Source: CAZVVT01 sp964630595 (GTDB taxonomy: Bacteria; Chlamydiota; Chlamydiia; Chlamydiales; VFKH01). From it: DNA of 64,000 nucleotides. The DNA lies in the NCBI GenBank assembly GCA_964630595.1, contig CAZVVT010000001.1, positions 558,001 through 622,000 of the forward strand, given 5' to 3'. Below the pieces are notes generated by a model. It did no database searches. It saw nothing but the letters and a program-made list of their open reading frames with translations, and was not told where the DNA came from. This document shows, piece by piece, positions 42,215-50,594 of this stretch; the first letter of the stretch is position 1, and each line of letters begins with the position of its first letter. Made by a program: the position numbers and the translations under genes.

Positions 42215-43255
42215 ATGAAAGAAAGACTTCTTACCGGTGACCGCCCTACAGGGATGCTGCACCTGGGCCACTACCTCGGCTCGCTCAAAAATCGCGTAGC
42301 GCTGCAAGATCGCTACGACTGTTTCTTCATCGTCGCCGATCTGCACATCTTAACCACCAAGCCCACTAAAGAAGATCTGCTCGCCTCGCGCGAATCAACC
42401 GTACAGATGGTCACCGACTACTTGGCATGCGGCATTGATCCGAAAAAATCCTCCATCTATTTGCAATCCGCTATCCCTAGCGTTTGCGAACTCAACCTCT
42501 TTTTCGAAATGATGATTTCGCTTAACCGGTTGACCGGACTGCCCAGCTTGAAAGAGATGGCTCGCGCAGTCAATATGGAAGAATTTTCTTTCGGTCTGAT
42601 CGGTTATCCCGTTTTGCAATCCGCCGACATTCTCGGCCCGAAAGCCTCTGTCGTGCCGGTCGGGAAGGACAATGAAGCGCATGTGGAATGCACACGCGAC
42701 ATCGCGCGCCGCTTCAACAATCTGTACGGAGAAGTTTTTCCCCTTCCACAAACCATTCTGAGCGATGTGCCCTCGCTGATCGGTACCGATGGCAAGGCGA
42801 AGATGAGCAAATCCCTCAACAACTCCATCTTTCTTTCCGATGATGCAAAGACCGTCGAGAAGAAGGTGAAGGGCATGTACACCGATCCAAATCGCCTTCA
42901 CGCGAATGTACCAGGGACAGTAGAAGGCAATCCCGTCTTCATCTACCACGATGCTTTCAATCCGAAGAAAGCGGAAATTGCAGAGATGAAACGCCGCTAC
43001 AAAGAAGGAACCATTGCTGATGTAGAGGTGAAGATGGCGCTCGTAGAGGCCCTCAACACATTCCTAGAGCCGATTCGACAGAAACGTGCCGAGATTGTTG
43101 CTGACAAAGGATTGGTAGAGCATGTCATTGTAGAGGGCACGGAAAAAACACGCGCCGTGATTGATGCAACTGTTGCTGAGGTGCGATCTGCGATGGGATA
43201 TTCCGGTTTCTGGAACAAGCTGCGCCGCGTAGCTAAAGAGCGATGTTCAAGTTAG
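42215..43255 (+). CDS. trpS: Tryptophanyl-tRNA synthetase
   Basis: 346 residues, class I synthetase. The HIGH-type motif is in RPTGMLHLGHYLGSL, the tryptophan pocket in GYPVLQSADILGPKASVVPV, and the KMSKS loop in GTDGKAKMSKSLNNSI. It charges tRNA-Trp in the cytoplasm. Stop overlaps uvrB by 13 nt; trpS-uvrB is also a chlamydial neighbourhood. It follows the tyrP permease cluster, separated by one cargo gene. Confidence 0.96.
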   Translation: MKERLLTGDRPTGMLHLGHYLGSLKNRVALQDRYDCFFIVADLHILTTKPTKEDLLASRESTVQMVTDYLACGIDPKKSSIYLQSAIPSVCELNLFFEMMISLNRLTGLPSLKEMARAVNMEEFSFGLIGYPVLQSADILGPKASVVPVGKDNEAHVECTRDIARRFNNLYGEVFPLPQTILSDVPSLIGTDGKAKMSKSLNNSIFLSDDAKTVEKKVKGMYTDPNRLHANVPGTVEGNPVFIYHDAFNPKKAEIAEMKRRYKEGTIADVEVKMALVEALNTFLEPIRQKRAEIVADKGLVEHVIVEGTEKTRAVIDATVAEVRSAMGYSGFWNKLRRVAKERCSS

Positions 43256-45204
43256 TCTCCGACTACAAGCCCGCCGGTGATCAGCCACAAGCCATCGACA
43301 AGCTGGTGTCAGGGCTAAATGAAAAAAAGCGCGCGCAAGTTTTGCTCGGCATCACCGGCTCCGGCAAGACCTACACCATGGCCAACATTGTAGCGAGCGT
43401 GCAGCGCCCCACACTTGTTCTTGCACACAACAAAACACTTGCAGCACAGCTCTACGAGGAGTTCAAAACTTTTTTTCCGAGCAATGCGGTGGAGTATTTC
43501 GTTTCGTACTACGACTACTATCAACCCGAAGCCTACATTCCGCGCACCGACACTTACATCGAAAAAGATATGGCGATCAACGATCAAATCGATCGCCTGC
43601 GTTTGAGTGCAACGAAATCACTCCTCGAACGAAATGATGTGCTCATCGTCGCCTCCGTCTCCTGCATCTACGGTTTGGGTATGCCGGAGTACTACGCCAA
43701 AATGCTTTTCAAGATGGAAGTGGGCCAAGTCATTCGCCGCGATGATCTGCTGCTGCGCCTCGTCGATATGGCCTACACGCGCAACGATATGGATCTCGGC
43801 CGCGGAAATTTTCGCGCGCGCGGCGATGTGATCGAAATCATTCCCTCTTATGAGGACAGCATCGCTCTGCGCATCGAATTCTTCGGCGATACGATTGAGC
43901 GCCTCTCCATGGTCGACCCACTCACCGGTAAGGTCCTTAGCCGCCACGACCACCTCGTCCTCTATCCCGGCTCGCACTACGTAACGCCCGAGGAAATTCG
44001 CTGGAGCGCTATCCAGAGTATCCAGGCGGAGCTCAAAGAGCGCCAAGACCAGTTGGATCCGCTCTATAAGCAACGCCTGATCGAACGTACCAAGTACGAT
44101 GTCGAGATGATCCGCGAAATCGGCACCTGCAAAGGCATCGAAAACTACTCCCGCCACTTCAGCGGCCGTGCCCCCGGCGATGCCCCTTCCTGCCTTCTCG
44201 ACTACTTCCCAAAGGACTTTTTGCTCTTCATCGATGAGTCGCATCAAACTGTGCCTCAAGTACATGCGATGTACAATGGCGACCGCGCGCGCAAGCAATC
44301 TCTGGTCGAGTACGGCTTTCGCCTCCCTTCCGCCTTCGACAACCGCCCACTCAAGTTCCACGAGTTCTACGACAAGATCAACCAAGTCATCTACGTCTCC
44401 GCCACTCCCGGCACCTTCGAAGTGAATGATTCGGGAGGAAACGTAGTTGAGCAAATTATCAGACCGACGGGTTTATTAGACCCTGAAATCACTGTAAAGC
44501 CAGCATCTTCTCAGGTTGACGATGTTTTGAATGAGATCCGCATTGAGGTCGGCAAAGGCCGCCGCGTGCTGGTCACCACGCTCACTAAGCGACTCTCCGA
44601 AGAGCTCACCCAATTTCTTTTGGAGTTGGGCGTGAAAGCCAAGTACCTCCACTCCGATATCGACACCATCGAACGGATGGAGATCCTGAGAGACCTCCGC
44701 CGCGGCGGCTTTGACGTGCTGGTCGGAATCAATCTATTGCGGGAAGGGTTGGATATCCCGGAAGTCAGCTTAGTCGCTATCCTCGATGCCGATAAGGAGG
44801 GCTTTCTGCGCAGCGAAACTTCGCTCATCCAAACCTGCGGCCGCGCCTCCCGTAATGCCGAAGGTCGTGTTATCCTCTATGCCGATAAGCAGACAAAAGC
44901 CATCGACACCACCATTGCCACTGTATCAAAGAGAAGAGCTACCCAAGCCGCCTACAATGCAGCGCATGGCATCACTCCCAAGACCGTCATCCGTGCCATA
45001 GGGGAGGGGTTTGGCCCCGGCGGCGAACCTGTAAAGCCAACTATCGACAAAGCCTTAGCCGCTCACATGTCCGCCTCGGATATCACGAAGAAGATCAAGG
45101 CGCTGGAGCGCGATATGCACAAAGCCGCCAAGGAATGGCGCTTTGAAGAGGCAGCGGCTTTACGCGATCAGATTCGCGAGCTCACCACGCTTCTACTCAC
45201 TTAA
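43243..45204 (+). CDS. uvrB: Excinuclease ABC subunit B
   Basis: 653 residues. Walker A GITGSGKTYTMA, the damage-wedge beta-hairpin SYYDYYQPEAYIPRTDTYIE, the DEAD-like box LLFIDESHQT, helicase motifs YVSATPGTFE, VGINLLREGLDIPEVSLV and QTCGRASRN, and a C-terminal UVR domain (ALERDMHKAAKEWRFEEAAA) that binds UvrC. It verifies DNA damage in nucleotide excision repair. The last 12 nt overlap the convergent metQ end. Confidence 0.97.
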   Translation: MFKLVSDYKPAGDQPQAIDKLVSGLNEKKRAQVLLGITGSGKTYTMANIVASVQRPTLVLAHNKTLAAQLYEEFKTFFPSNAVEYFVSYYDYYQPEAYIPRTDTYIEKDMAINDQIDRLRLSATKSLLERNDVLIVASVSCIYGLGMPEYYAKMLFKMEVGQVIRRDDLLLRLVDMAYTRNDMDLGRGNFRARGDVIEIIPSYEDSIALRIEFFGDTIERLSMVDPLTGKVLSRHDHLVLYPGSHYVTPEEIRWSAIQSIQAELKERQDQLDPLYKQRLIERTKYDVEMIREIGTCKGIENYSRHFSGRAPGDAPSCLLDYFPKDFLLFIDESHQTVPQVHAMYNGDRARKQSLVEYGFRLPSAFDNRPLKFHEFYDKINQVIYVSATPGTFEVNDSGGNVVEQIIRPTGLLDPEITVKPASSQVDDVLNEIRIEVGKGRRVLVTTLTKRLSEELTQFLLELGVKAKYLHSDIDTIERMEILRDLRRGGFDVLVGINLLREGLDIPEVSLVAILDADKEGFLRSETSLIQTCGRASRNAEGRVILYADKQTKAIDTTIATVSKRRATQAAYNAAHGITPKTVIRAIGEGFGPGGEPVKPTIDKALAAHMSASDITKKIKALERDMHKAAKEWRFEEAAALRDQIRELTTLLLT

Positions 45205-45906
45205 TGCTGGAATGATGGAGCCCTGATAGCGCTCACAGAGGTACTCTTTCACGCCCGGGGCCGTCAGCGCCTTCTGTAAAGCCACGATTTCAGGCCGTGT
45301 CTCATCTCCCGCGCGAATCACTACCCAGTTCACGTACTGAGAATGCTCATCCTCGAGGATGAGAGCGTCTTTGCAGGGTGTAAAGCCAGCTTGTAAAGCG
45401 AAGTTCGCCGGAATGACCGCGAAATCCACCTCATCCAGCGTCTTGGGCAAAAGCACCGCATCCAGCTCTACAATCGTCCCTTCACGAAAGCCCGACTGCG
45501 CCAGCAGTTGGAGCGCTCTTTCACGGTTTGTTGGATCAAGAGGCACAGCAATCCTGGCTTTACAACGAACCTCTGTCCATTTCTTCGAGTAAATCCCCAT
45601 GGGCTCTAGGTGTACAGGGGCCAGTAAAGCCAGCCGATAGCCGAAGTTATCGACCTGCTGACGGAAAAATGCCTCATGCTGGAAGAAGTTGGCATCGATT
45701 TCGCCCTCCGCAAGCGCTCTATTGGGAATGTTGTAGTCATCGACCACAATGACCCTTACTTCGTATCCTTGCCGCTCTAATTGCGGCTTTACAACGCAGT
45801 CCAGGATCTCTGCATGAGGAACAGCCGTTGCAGCGATCTTCAAGCTCTTATCATTGCCAGAACAGGCAACTAATAGCAGTAAAGCCAGCAAACAACTCCA
45901 TTTCAT
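45193..45906 (-). CDS. metQ: Methionine ABC transporter substrate-binding lipoprotein
   Basis: 237 residues. Lipoprotein signal MKWSCLLALLLLVACSG with the lipidated Cys at 15. The NlpA/MetQ family blocks are KIAATAVPHAEILD, VRVIVVDDYNIPNRALAEGE, IDANFFQHEAF and YVNWVVIRAGDE. It captures methionine (probably D or L) in the periplasm and passes it to MetI. Forms ATGA with metI upstream. The gene region is dense in the 8-mer GTAAAGCC/GGCTTTAC. Confidence 0.9.
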   Translation of the reverse strand: MKWSCLLALLLLVACSGNDKSLKIAATAVPHAEILDCVVKPQLERQGYEVRVIVVDDYNIPNRALAEGEIDANFFQHEAFFRQQVDNFGYRLALLAPVHLEPMGIYSKKWTEVRCKARIAVPLDPTNRERALQLLAQSGFREGTIVELDAVLLPKTLDEVDFAVIPANFALQAGFTPCKDALILEDEHSQYVNWVVIRAGDETRPEIVALQKALTAPGVKEYLCERYQGSIIPALSE

Positions 45907-46538
45907 ACCAAACCTCTACGTATTTTAATGGCTTTACAGCCCCAATTGCCTGCCCTCTGCAGCATAATAACTAGAACAATGAGCAAAAGGCAGCAAGCTA
46001 CCATGATCGAAACATTGTACTGCCAATAGCCATATTGTATCGCAACCTTTCCCAGGCCGCCTCCACCTACCAAACCAGCCATCGTGCTGTACCCTAGAAG
46101 GCTAATGCTCAAGTTAGAGAGCGCTAAGACCAGCTGCGGAAGCGATTCCGGGATGATGACCCGCGTAATCTGCTGCCAGCGGGTGGCTCCCATCGCTTGA
46201 GCTGCCTCTAAAAGCCCTGGATTTACATCCTCAAAGGCGCTCTGCGCCAGGCGAGCGAAGAAGGGGATAGCTGCCACCGTGAGGGGAACAATGGCCGCTG
46301 TGGTGCCAATGGAGGTCCCAATCACCCACTTTGTGAAGGGGATGAGGGCTACAAGAAGGATCGCGAAAGGAAAAGAACGTCCGATGTTGGTTAATCCGGT
46401 CAAAAGTGTGAATGTAAAACCGGTTTTACATTGCACCATCAGCATCGCCAGCCCTAAACCCAGCGCTGCGGAGAGGATTGTAGAGACGACAACCATGTAA
46501 ATGGTCTCCAAAAGGGCCATTGGGATCAATTCCATCAT
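45903..46538 (-). CDS. metI: Methionine ABC transporter permease
   Basis: 211 residues with about five membrane helices. The EAA-type coupling loop reads EAAQAMGATRWQQITRVIIPE, and GYSTMAGLVGGGGLGKVAIQYGY is the conserved closing segment of MetI. It forms the membrane channel with MetN. Starts by ATGA at the end of metN. A 22-bp perfect palindrome lies in its coding sequence at 46411-46432. Confidence 0.92.
   Translation of the reverse strand: MMELIPMALLETIYMVVVSTILSAALGLGLAMLMVQCKTGFTFTLLTGLTNIGRSFPFAILLVALIPFTKWVIGTSIGTTAAIVPLTVAAIPFFARLAQSAFEDVNPGLLEAAQAMGATRWQQITRVIIPESLPQLVLALSNLSISLLGYSTMAGLVGGGGLGKVAIQYGYWQYNVSIMVACCLLLIVLVIMLQRAGNWGCKAIKIRRGLV
46411..46432. repeat. 22-bp perfect palindrome inside metI
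   Basis: Left half AATGTAAAACC and its exact reverse complement GGTTTTACATT. It resembles the 19-bp palindromes at 4269 and 13544, with A for G at the seventh arm position. It is in coding sequence. Confidence 0.75.
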
Positions 46539-47446
46539 AAAAACCTCACTACTCTCACGCCATTCGACTCTAAAAACCCGATAGCTCGGTCTACTTCTTC
46601 GGCTTTACCGGTAATTTGGACGCATAGTCGGCCCACCATCTTGTCCCGCACAGGGTCAATGGATCCGCTCAAGATATTCACATCGACGGGGAAGGCACGC
46701 ACCACCTGGCTAATGAGCGGTTGGCCGGCCGCCTCCCCGTGAAAGACCAGACGCATGAGCGGTCCTCTTCCTTCATCGTGCAAACCAAGCAGCTGCTGAG
46801 TCACAGGGCTCTTGGGAGCACAGAGGAGCTGCTCTACTGAGCCGATCTCGACGATTCGACCATGGTCGATGACCGCTGCTCGATGACAGAGAGCTTTCAC
46901 CAGGTCCATCTCGTGCGTAATCAATAGGAGGGTGAGGCCACGCTCGTTCAGCTTTCTCAACAAGCTGATGAGTTGCCGTACACTCTCGGGATCGAGAGCC
47001 GAGGTCGGCTCATCGAAGAGCAACGCTTTTGGCCGGGCCGCAAGGGCTCTCGCGATGGCCACCTTTTGTCGCTGCCCTCCGCTCAGGCGAGCGACTGGCC
47101 TGTTGGCGTAGGCAGTCATGCCCACCAGCTCGAGCGCCTCGGCTGCCCACTCCAATGGAAGGCCATGGAGCTTCAATGGGAAGGCCACATTCTCCAGCGC
47201 GGTCATTGAGGAGAGAAGGTGAAGCTGCTGAAAGACGAAACCTATCAGGGAGGGGTGAGGGATAAAGGGTTTGCCGTCCCAGGTAATCGAGCCGCCCGTC
47301 GGTTTGGTCAAGCCGGCTAGGAGTCGGAAGAGGGTAGTTTTACCTGCGCCGCTGGGGCCCACAATCCCGAAAACTTCCGATTGTTCCACGTGGAACAATA
47401 GGTTTTTGAGGATCGGATCGAAGCTTAGGTTGTTGAATTTAAACAT
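46535..47446 (-). CDS. metN: Methionine ABC transporter ATP-binding protein
   Basis: 303 residues. Walker A GPSGAGKT, Q-loop VFQQLHLLSS, signature LSGGQRQKVAIARAL, Walker B LLFDEPTSALD and the H-loop LITHEMD. The C-terminal 80 residues are a NIL regulatory domain (LMRLVFHGEAAGQPL, VDVNILSGSID), which senses methionine and inhibits transport. Operon metN-metI-metQ on the minus strand. The parS-like palindrome at 47382-47397 encodes part of LLFHVEQS near the N-terminus. Its start overlaps the upstream peptidase gene by 22 nt. Confidence 0.94.
   Translation of the reverse strand: MFKFNNLSFDPILKNLLFHVEQSEVFGIVGPSGAGKTTLFRLLAGLTKPTGGSITWDGKPFIPHPSLIGFVFQQLHLLSSMTALENVAFPLKLHGLPLEWAAEALELVGMTAYANRPVARLSGGQRQKVAIARALAARPKALLFDEPTSALDPESVRQLISLLRKLNERGLTLLLITHEMDLVKALCHRAAVIDHGRIVEIGSVEQLLCAPKSPVTQQLLGLHDEGRGPLMRLVFHGEAAGQPLISQVVRAFPVDVNILSGSIDPVRDKMVGRLCVQITGKAEEVDRAIGFLESNGVRVVRFL
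47382..47397. promoter_or_regulatory. Perfect parS-like palindrome
   Basis: TGTTCCACGTGGAACA, fully self-complementary (18 bp with the outer T/A). It matches the ParB-binding parS consensus used by Pseudomonas and is close to the Bacillus form TGTTCCACGTGAAACA. It lies in the metN coding sequence, where chromosomal parS sites are often found. A single half-site TGTTCCAC is at 47494-47501. Confidence 0.75.
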
Positions 47447-48072
47447 GTTCGAAGCATTTCCTCGCGAGGGTTGTCCGAGGTCCAGTTAGGCGTTGTTCCA
47501 CGGGCCAGTTGGGTGATTTCTTTGTCAGTAAGAGCCAATAAAATGGGGAAGGGAATATTTAACTTGTTTATAGTCAGTTGTTTACGCAAGTATCTGAGGA
47601 TCAACCAGGGAAATAGGGGCAAAAGAAGAATCGCTTCCCAAGGCTTCTCCAGGAGAGCGGAAAAGACTCTTTGGCGCGCCTTTGTAAACACTCGAGAAGC
47701 TAAAAATTCCTCAAAACGCGGCTCATTAAAACCCGCTCTCACCGCGTGGACGAGTTCGTGAGCGATCACCTCTGATTTGTCGTAACCAAATGGTATTGAG
47801 CGTCTTACGTGAATTGCAGCAAAGCGTGTTCCATCTACAAAGCAGGCGGCCGCCTCCCAGGGCAGCAGCCCCTTATTAGAATAGGTCACTCGTGCCCATG
47901 TAGGCGCGAGTCCGAAGCGCTTTTCCAACCACTCATGGCCGCTTTCTGCACCTATAATAGGACTGTTTTCGATGCGGTCCAGGTACTCGTCCCACTCTTC
48001 GTGCGGGCTTGGAATGATTCCTAGATGAAGTAATTTGTTCCAGTCCAACGACTTGGATATTTGTTTTGCCAT
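47425..48072 (-). CDS. Putative zinc metallopeptidase-like protein with HELVH motif
   Basis: 215 residues from ATG 48072 (ATG 48090 would add six). The zinc-type motif HELVH lies in SEVIAHELVHAVRAGFNE, with FEEFLASR about 15 residues on, which could supply the third ligand (Glu) of a gluzincin. Toward the C-terminus PWEAILLLPLFPWLILRYL is one or two membrane segments. This suggests a small membrane-bound protease; peptidase activity is not proven. Upstream of metN on the same strand with a 22-nt overlap, divergent from topA. Confidence 0.65.
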   Translation of the reverse strand: MAKQISKSLDWNKLLHLGIIPSPHEEWDEYLDRIENSPIIGAESGHEWLEKRFGLAPTWARVTYSNKGLLPWEAAACFVDGTRFAAIHVRRSIPFGYDKSEVIAHELVHAVRAGFNEPRFEEFLASRVFTKARQRVFSALLEKPWEAILLLPLFPWLILRYLRKQLTINKLNIPFPILLALTDKEITQLARGTTPNWTSDNPREEMLRTCLNSTT

Positions 48073-48108
48073 AGAAAGCCCATCTATCATACAGGTATTT
48101 TGAGATTT

Positions 48109-48141
48109 TTGTAGCGGGAATTGGCTGCAATGACGCTACAA
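48109..48141. promoter_or_regulatory. Inverted repeat upstream of topA
   Basis: TTGTAGCG (48109-48116) and CGCTACAA (48134-48141) are exact reverse complements with a 17-nt spacer. It lies in the 89-nt gap between topA (start 48162) and the divergent peptidase gene. It could be an operator or a hairpin; a TACAAT inside the right arm could be a -10. Confidence 0.5.
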
Positions 48142-48161
48142 TTTGCAGGTTTTAAGGCCAA

Positions 48162-50594
48162 ATGACCAAAGATAAGAAGCTGGTGATCGTAGAATCACCG
48201 ACGAAAATCAAGACCCTGAAGAAGTTCCTGGACTCCTCTTATATATTCGAGTCGTCGCTCGGGCACATCATCGATTTGCCCAAAAAAGGGTTCGGCATTG
48301 ACCTCGAGGGCAGCTTTGATCCTGAATACGCTCCCCTTGCCGAAAAGAAAGAGGTCATCGAAAAACTCAAAAAAGCTGCCAAGACCGCCTCCACCGTCTT
48401 CCTCTGCCCTGACCCTGACCGTGAAGGGGAAGCCATTGCTTGGCATATCGCCTCTATCTTGCCGAAGAAAACGCACTTTGTTCGCGCCGCGTTCCACTCC
48501 ATTACCAAAGATGCTGTACGCGAAGCGCTTGCGCACCCTCGCGAAATCGACATGGACCTGGTTCATGCGCAGCAAACGCGCCGCATTCTCGATCGCATTG
48601 TCGGTTACAAAATTTCGCCCCTTCTCATGCGCCGCGTTACACGAGGCGGCAGCGCTCTCTCCGCCGGTCGCGTTCAATCCGTTGCGCTCAAACTGGTTGT
48701 GGATCGCGAAAAAGAGATTGAAGCCTTCAAGCCCGTCGAATACTGGCGTGTAGAGGTGCAGCTGAAGAAAGATGATCGCACCTTCAAAGCCTATCTTTTT
48801 TCCGTCGATGGCAAAAAAGTAGAAAAAGAGCTTGTCGAGGGCAAGGACGTTTTCCTCGTTCCCAATGAAAAAACAGCTCACAGCTTGCTGCAGAGGCTGG
48901 AATCGGCAAAATACGTCGTTGATTCTGTAGAGCTCAAAGAAAAACGCCGTCAACCCGGCGCGCCCTTCATCACCTCCTCTCTGCAAATGGAAGCCAGTCG
49001 CCATTTCGGTTTCTCCGCAACGCGCACCATGCGTCTTGCCCAAGATCTCTACGAGGGCGTTGATCTCGGCAACGAGGGCAGCGAAGGTCTCATCACCTAC
49101 ATGCGTACCGACTCTGTTTCGCTTTCTGCAGAAGCAATGAATGAGCTGCGTCGCATCATTCCCAAAGAGCTTCTCAATCCAGAAATTCGCTCTTTCGCTA
49201 GCCGCAAGAGCGCACAGGAAGCGCACGAAGCGATTCGCCCCACCAACTTCAACCATCCTCCTGAGTCTGTGAAGCGCTTTCTCTCGCGCGAGCAGTTCCA
49301 AATTTACGAACTCATTTGGAAGCGCACCCTTGCTTCGCAGATGCTTCCCGCCGTCTACGACACAGTCTCCGCAGATATTGAAACGGGCAAAGGGCTGCTC
49401 TTCCGCGCCACTGGTTCGATTCTGAAAGAGCCCGGCTTCCTCTCTCTCTACGAAGAGCGCGAAGATGAAGAAAAAGAGGGCGAAGAGCGCCTTCCTCTTC
49501 TCGAAGAGGGCGATCCACTCAAGCTCGTGGACAAAACAGCCGAGCAATCCTTCACAAAACCACCACCGCGCTACACAGAAGCCTCTCTCATCAAAGAACT
49601 CGAACGACTGGGCATTGGACGCCCCTCCACCTACGCGACGATCATGAATAAGATCCAAAGTCGCGACTACACGGTGAAAGAGCAGCAGCGCTTAAAGCCC
49701 ACAGAACTGGGCCGCGTCATTGCCGAGTTTCTCGAAGTCAACTTCCACATCATCATGAACGTCGGCTTTACGGCGGAGATGGAAGAGGACCTAGAGCGCA
49801 TTGCAGAGCACAAAAAAGAGTGGAAGAAGGTCGTCAAGGCCTTCTGGAAGGAGTTCGAACCCATTCTCAAACATGCTGAGAAGGAAGCCTTCGTTCCCAA
49901 AATCACCATCGATGAGCCCTGCCCTAAGTGCGGCGCTCCCGTGCAGAAAATTTGGGCCAAGGGACGCTACTTCTTCGGCTGCAGCCGCTATCCCGATTGC
50001 GACTACACCGCCTCTGAAGAAGAAAAATCCTTCAACAAAGATGACTACGCGCCCGATTTCAACTGGGAGCAGCCCTGCCCCATCTGCGGCGGCCCTACAA
50101 AAGTACGTCACGGCCGCTACGGTGCCTTCCTCGGTTGCATGAAATATCCCGAGTGCAAGGGCATCATCAACATTCCGAAAAAGGGCGAGCATAGCTTAGG
50201 CAAATGCCCCGCCGTTGGTTGCCCCGGCAAGTTGATGGAGCGCAAATCGCGCTTTGGCAAAATGTTCATCGCCTGCTCCACCTATCCCGAGTGCGATGTC
50301 ATTGGCAACACCTTAGAGCAGATCAACGAGCAGTATAAGGATCACCCACGTACACGATCGGTGAAGAAGAAGTTCAAACTCTCTGCAGAGCTTGAAGCGC
50401 TAGTGGGTCCTGCAAAAAATCGTCCTGAGCTGACCAAAAAAATGTGGATCTACATCAAGGCGAACAATCTTCAAGATGAGAAAAATCGCCGCATGATTGT
50501 GCCCGACGCAGCTCTTGCTAAACTCATCGGCTCGAAAGAGCCCTTTGATATGATGCAGTTAGCTCGCAAGCTCTCGAGCCAAATTGGCGGATGA
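48162..50594 (+). CDS. topA: DNA topoisomerase I fused to SWIB domain
   Basis: 810 residues. TOPRIM domain with LVIVESPTKIKTLKKFL and the metal DxDxE in CPDPDREGEAIAWHI; catalytic Tyr in EGLITYMRTDSVS. Three C4 zinc modules follow: CPKCGAPVQKIW...CSRYPDC, CPICGGPTKVRHG...CMKYPEC and CPAVGCPGKLM...CSTYPEC. The final 75 residues are a SWIB/MDM2-like fold (KLSAELEALVG, LTKKMWIYIKANNLQD, LIGSKEPFDMMQLARKL). TopA-SWIB is a known chlamydial fusion. It relaxes negative supercoils; SWIB may link it to chromatin changes in development. The stop overlaps the TPR gene by 36 nt. Confidence 0.96.
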   Translation: MTKDKKLVIVESPTKIKTLKKFLDSSYIFESSLGHIIDLPKKGFGIDLEGSFDPEYAPLAEKKEVIEKLKKAAKTASTVFLCPDPDREGEAIAWHIASILPKKTHFVRAAFHSITKDAVREALAHPREIDMDLVHAQQTRRILDRIVGYKISPLLMRRVTRGGSALSAGRVQSVALKLVVDREKEIEAFKPVEYWRVEVQLKKDDRTFKAYLFSVDGKKVEKELVEGKDVFLVPNEKTAHSLLQRLESAKYVVDSVELKEKRRQPGAPFITSSLQMEASRHFGFSATRTMRLAQDLYEGVDLGNEGSEGLITYMRTDSVSLSAEAMNELRRIIPKELLNPEIRSFASRKSAQEAHEAIRPTNFNHPPESVKRFLSREQFQIYELIWKRTLASQMLPAVYDTVSADIETGKGLLFRATGSILKEPGFLSLYEEREDEEKEGEERLPLLEEGDPLKLVDKTAEQSFTKPPPRYTEASLIKELERLGIGRPSTYATIMNKIQSRDYTVKEQQRLKPTELGRVIAEFLEVNFHIIMNVGFTAEMEEDLERIAEHKKEWKKVVKAFWKEFEPILKHAEKEAFVPKITIDEPCPKCGAPVQKIWAKGRYFFGCSRYPDCDYTASEEEKSFNKDDYAPDFNWEQPCPICGGPTKVRHGRYGAFLGCMKYPECKGIINIPKKGEHSLGKCPAVGCPGKLMERKSRFGKMFIACSTYPECDVIGNTLEQINEQYKDHPRTRSVKKKFKLSAELEALVGPAKNRPELTKKMWIYIKANNLQDEKNRRMIVPDAALAKLIGSKEPFDMMQLARKLSSQIGG

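Noticed and set aside
43618..44454. 278-codon minus-strand frame inside uvrB
   Set aside because: Antisense to essential UvrB motifs, no independent support.
48195..49658. 487-codon minus-strand frame inside topA
   Set aside because: Antisense to a clear TopA with all motifs; no start signal or family features.
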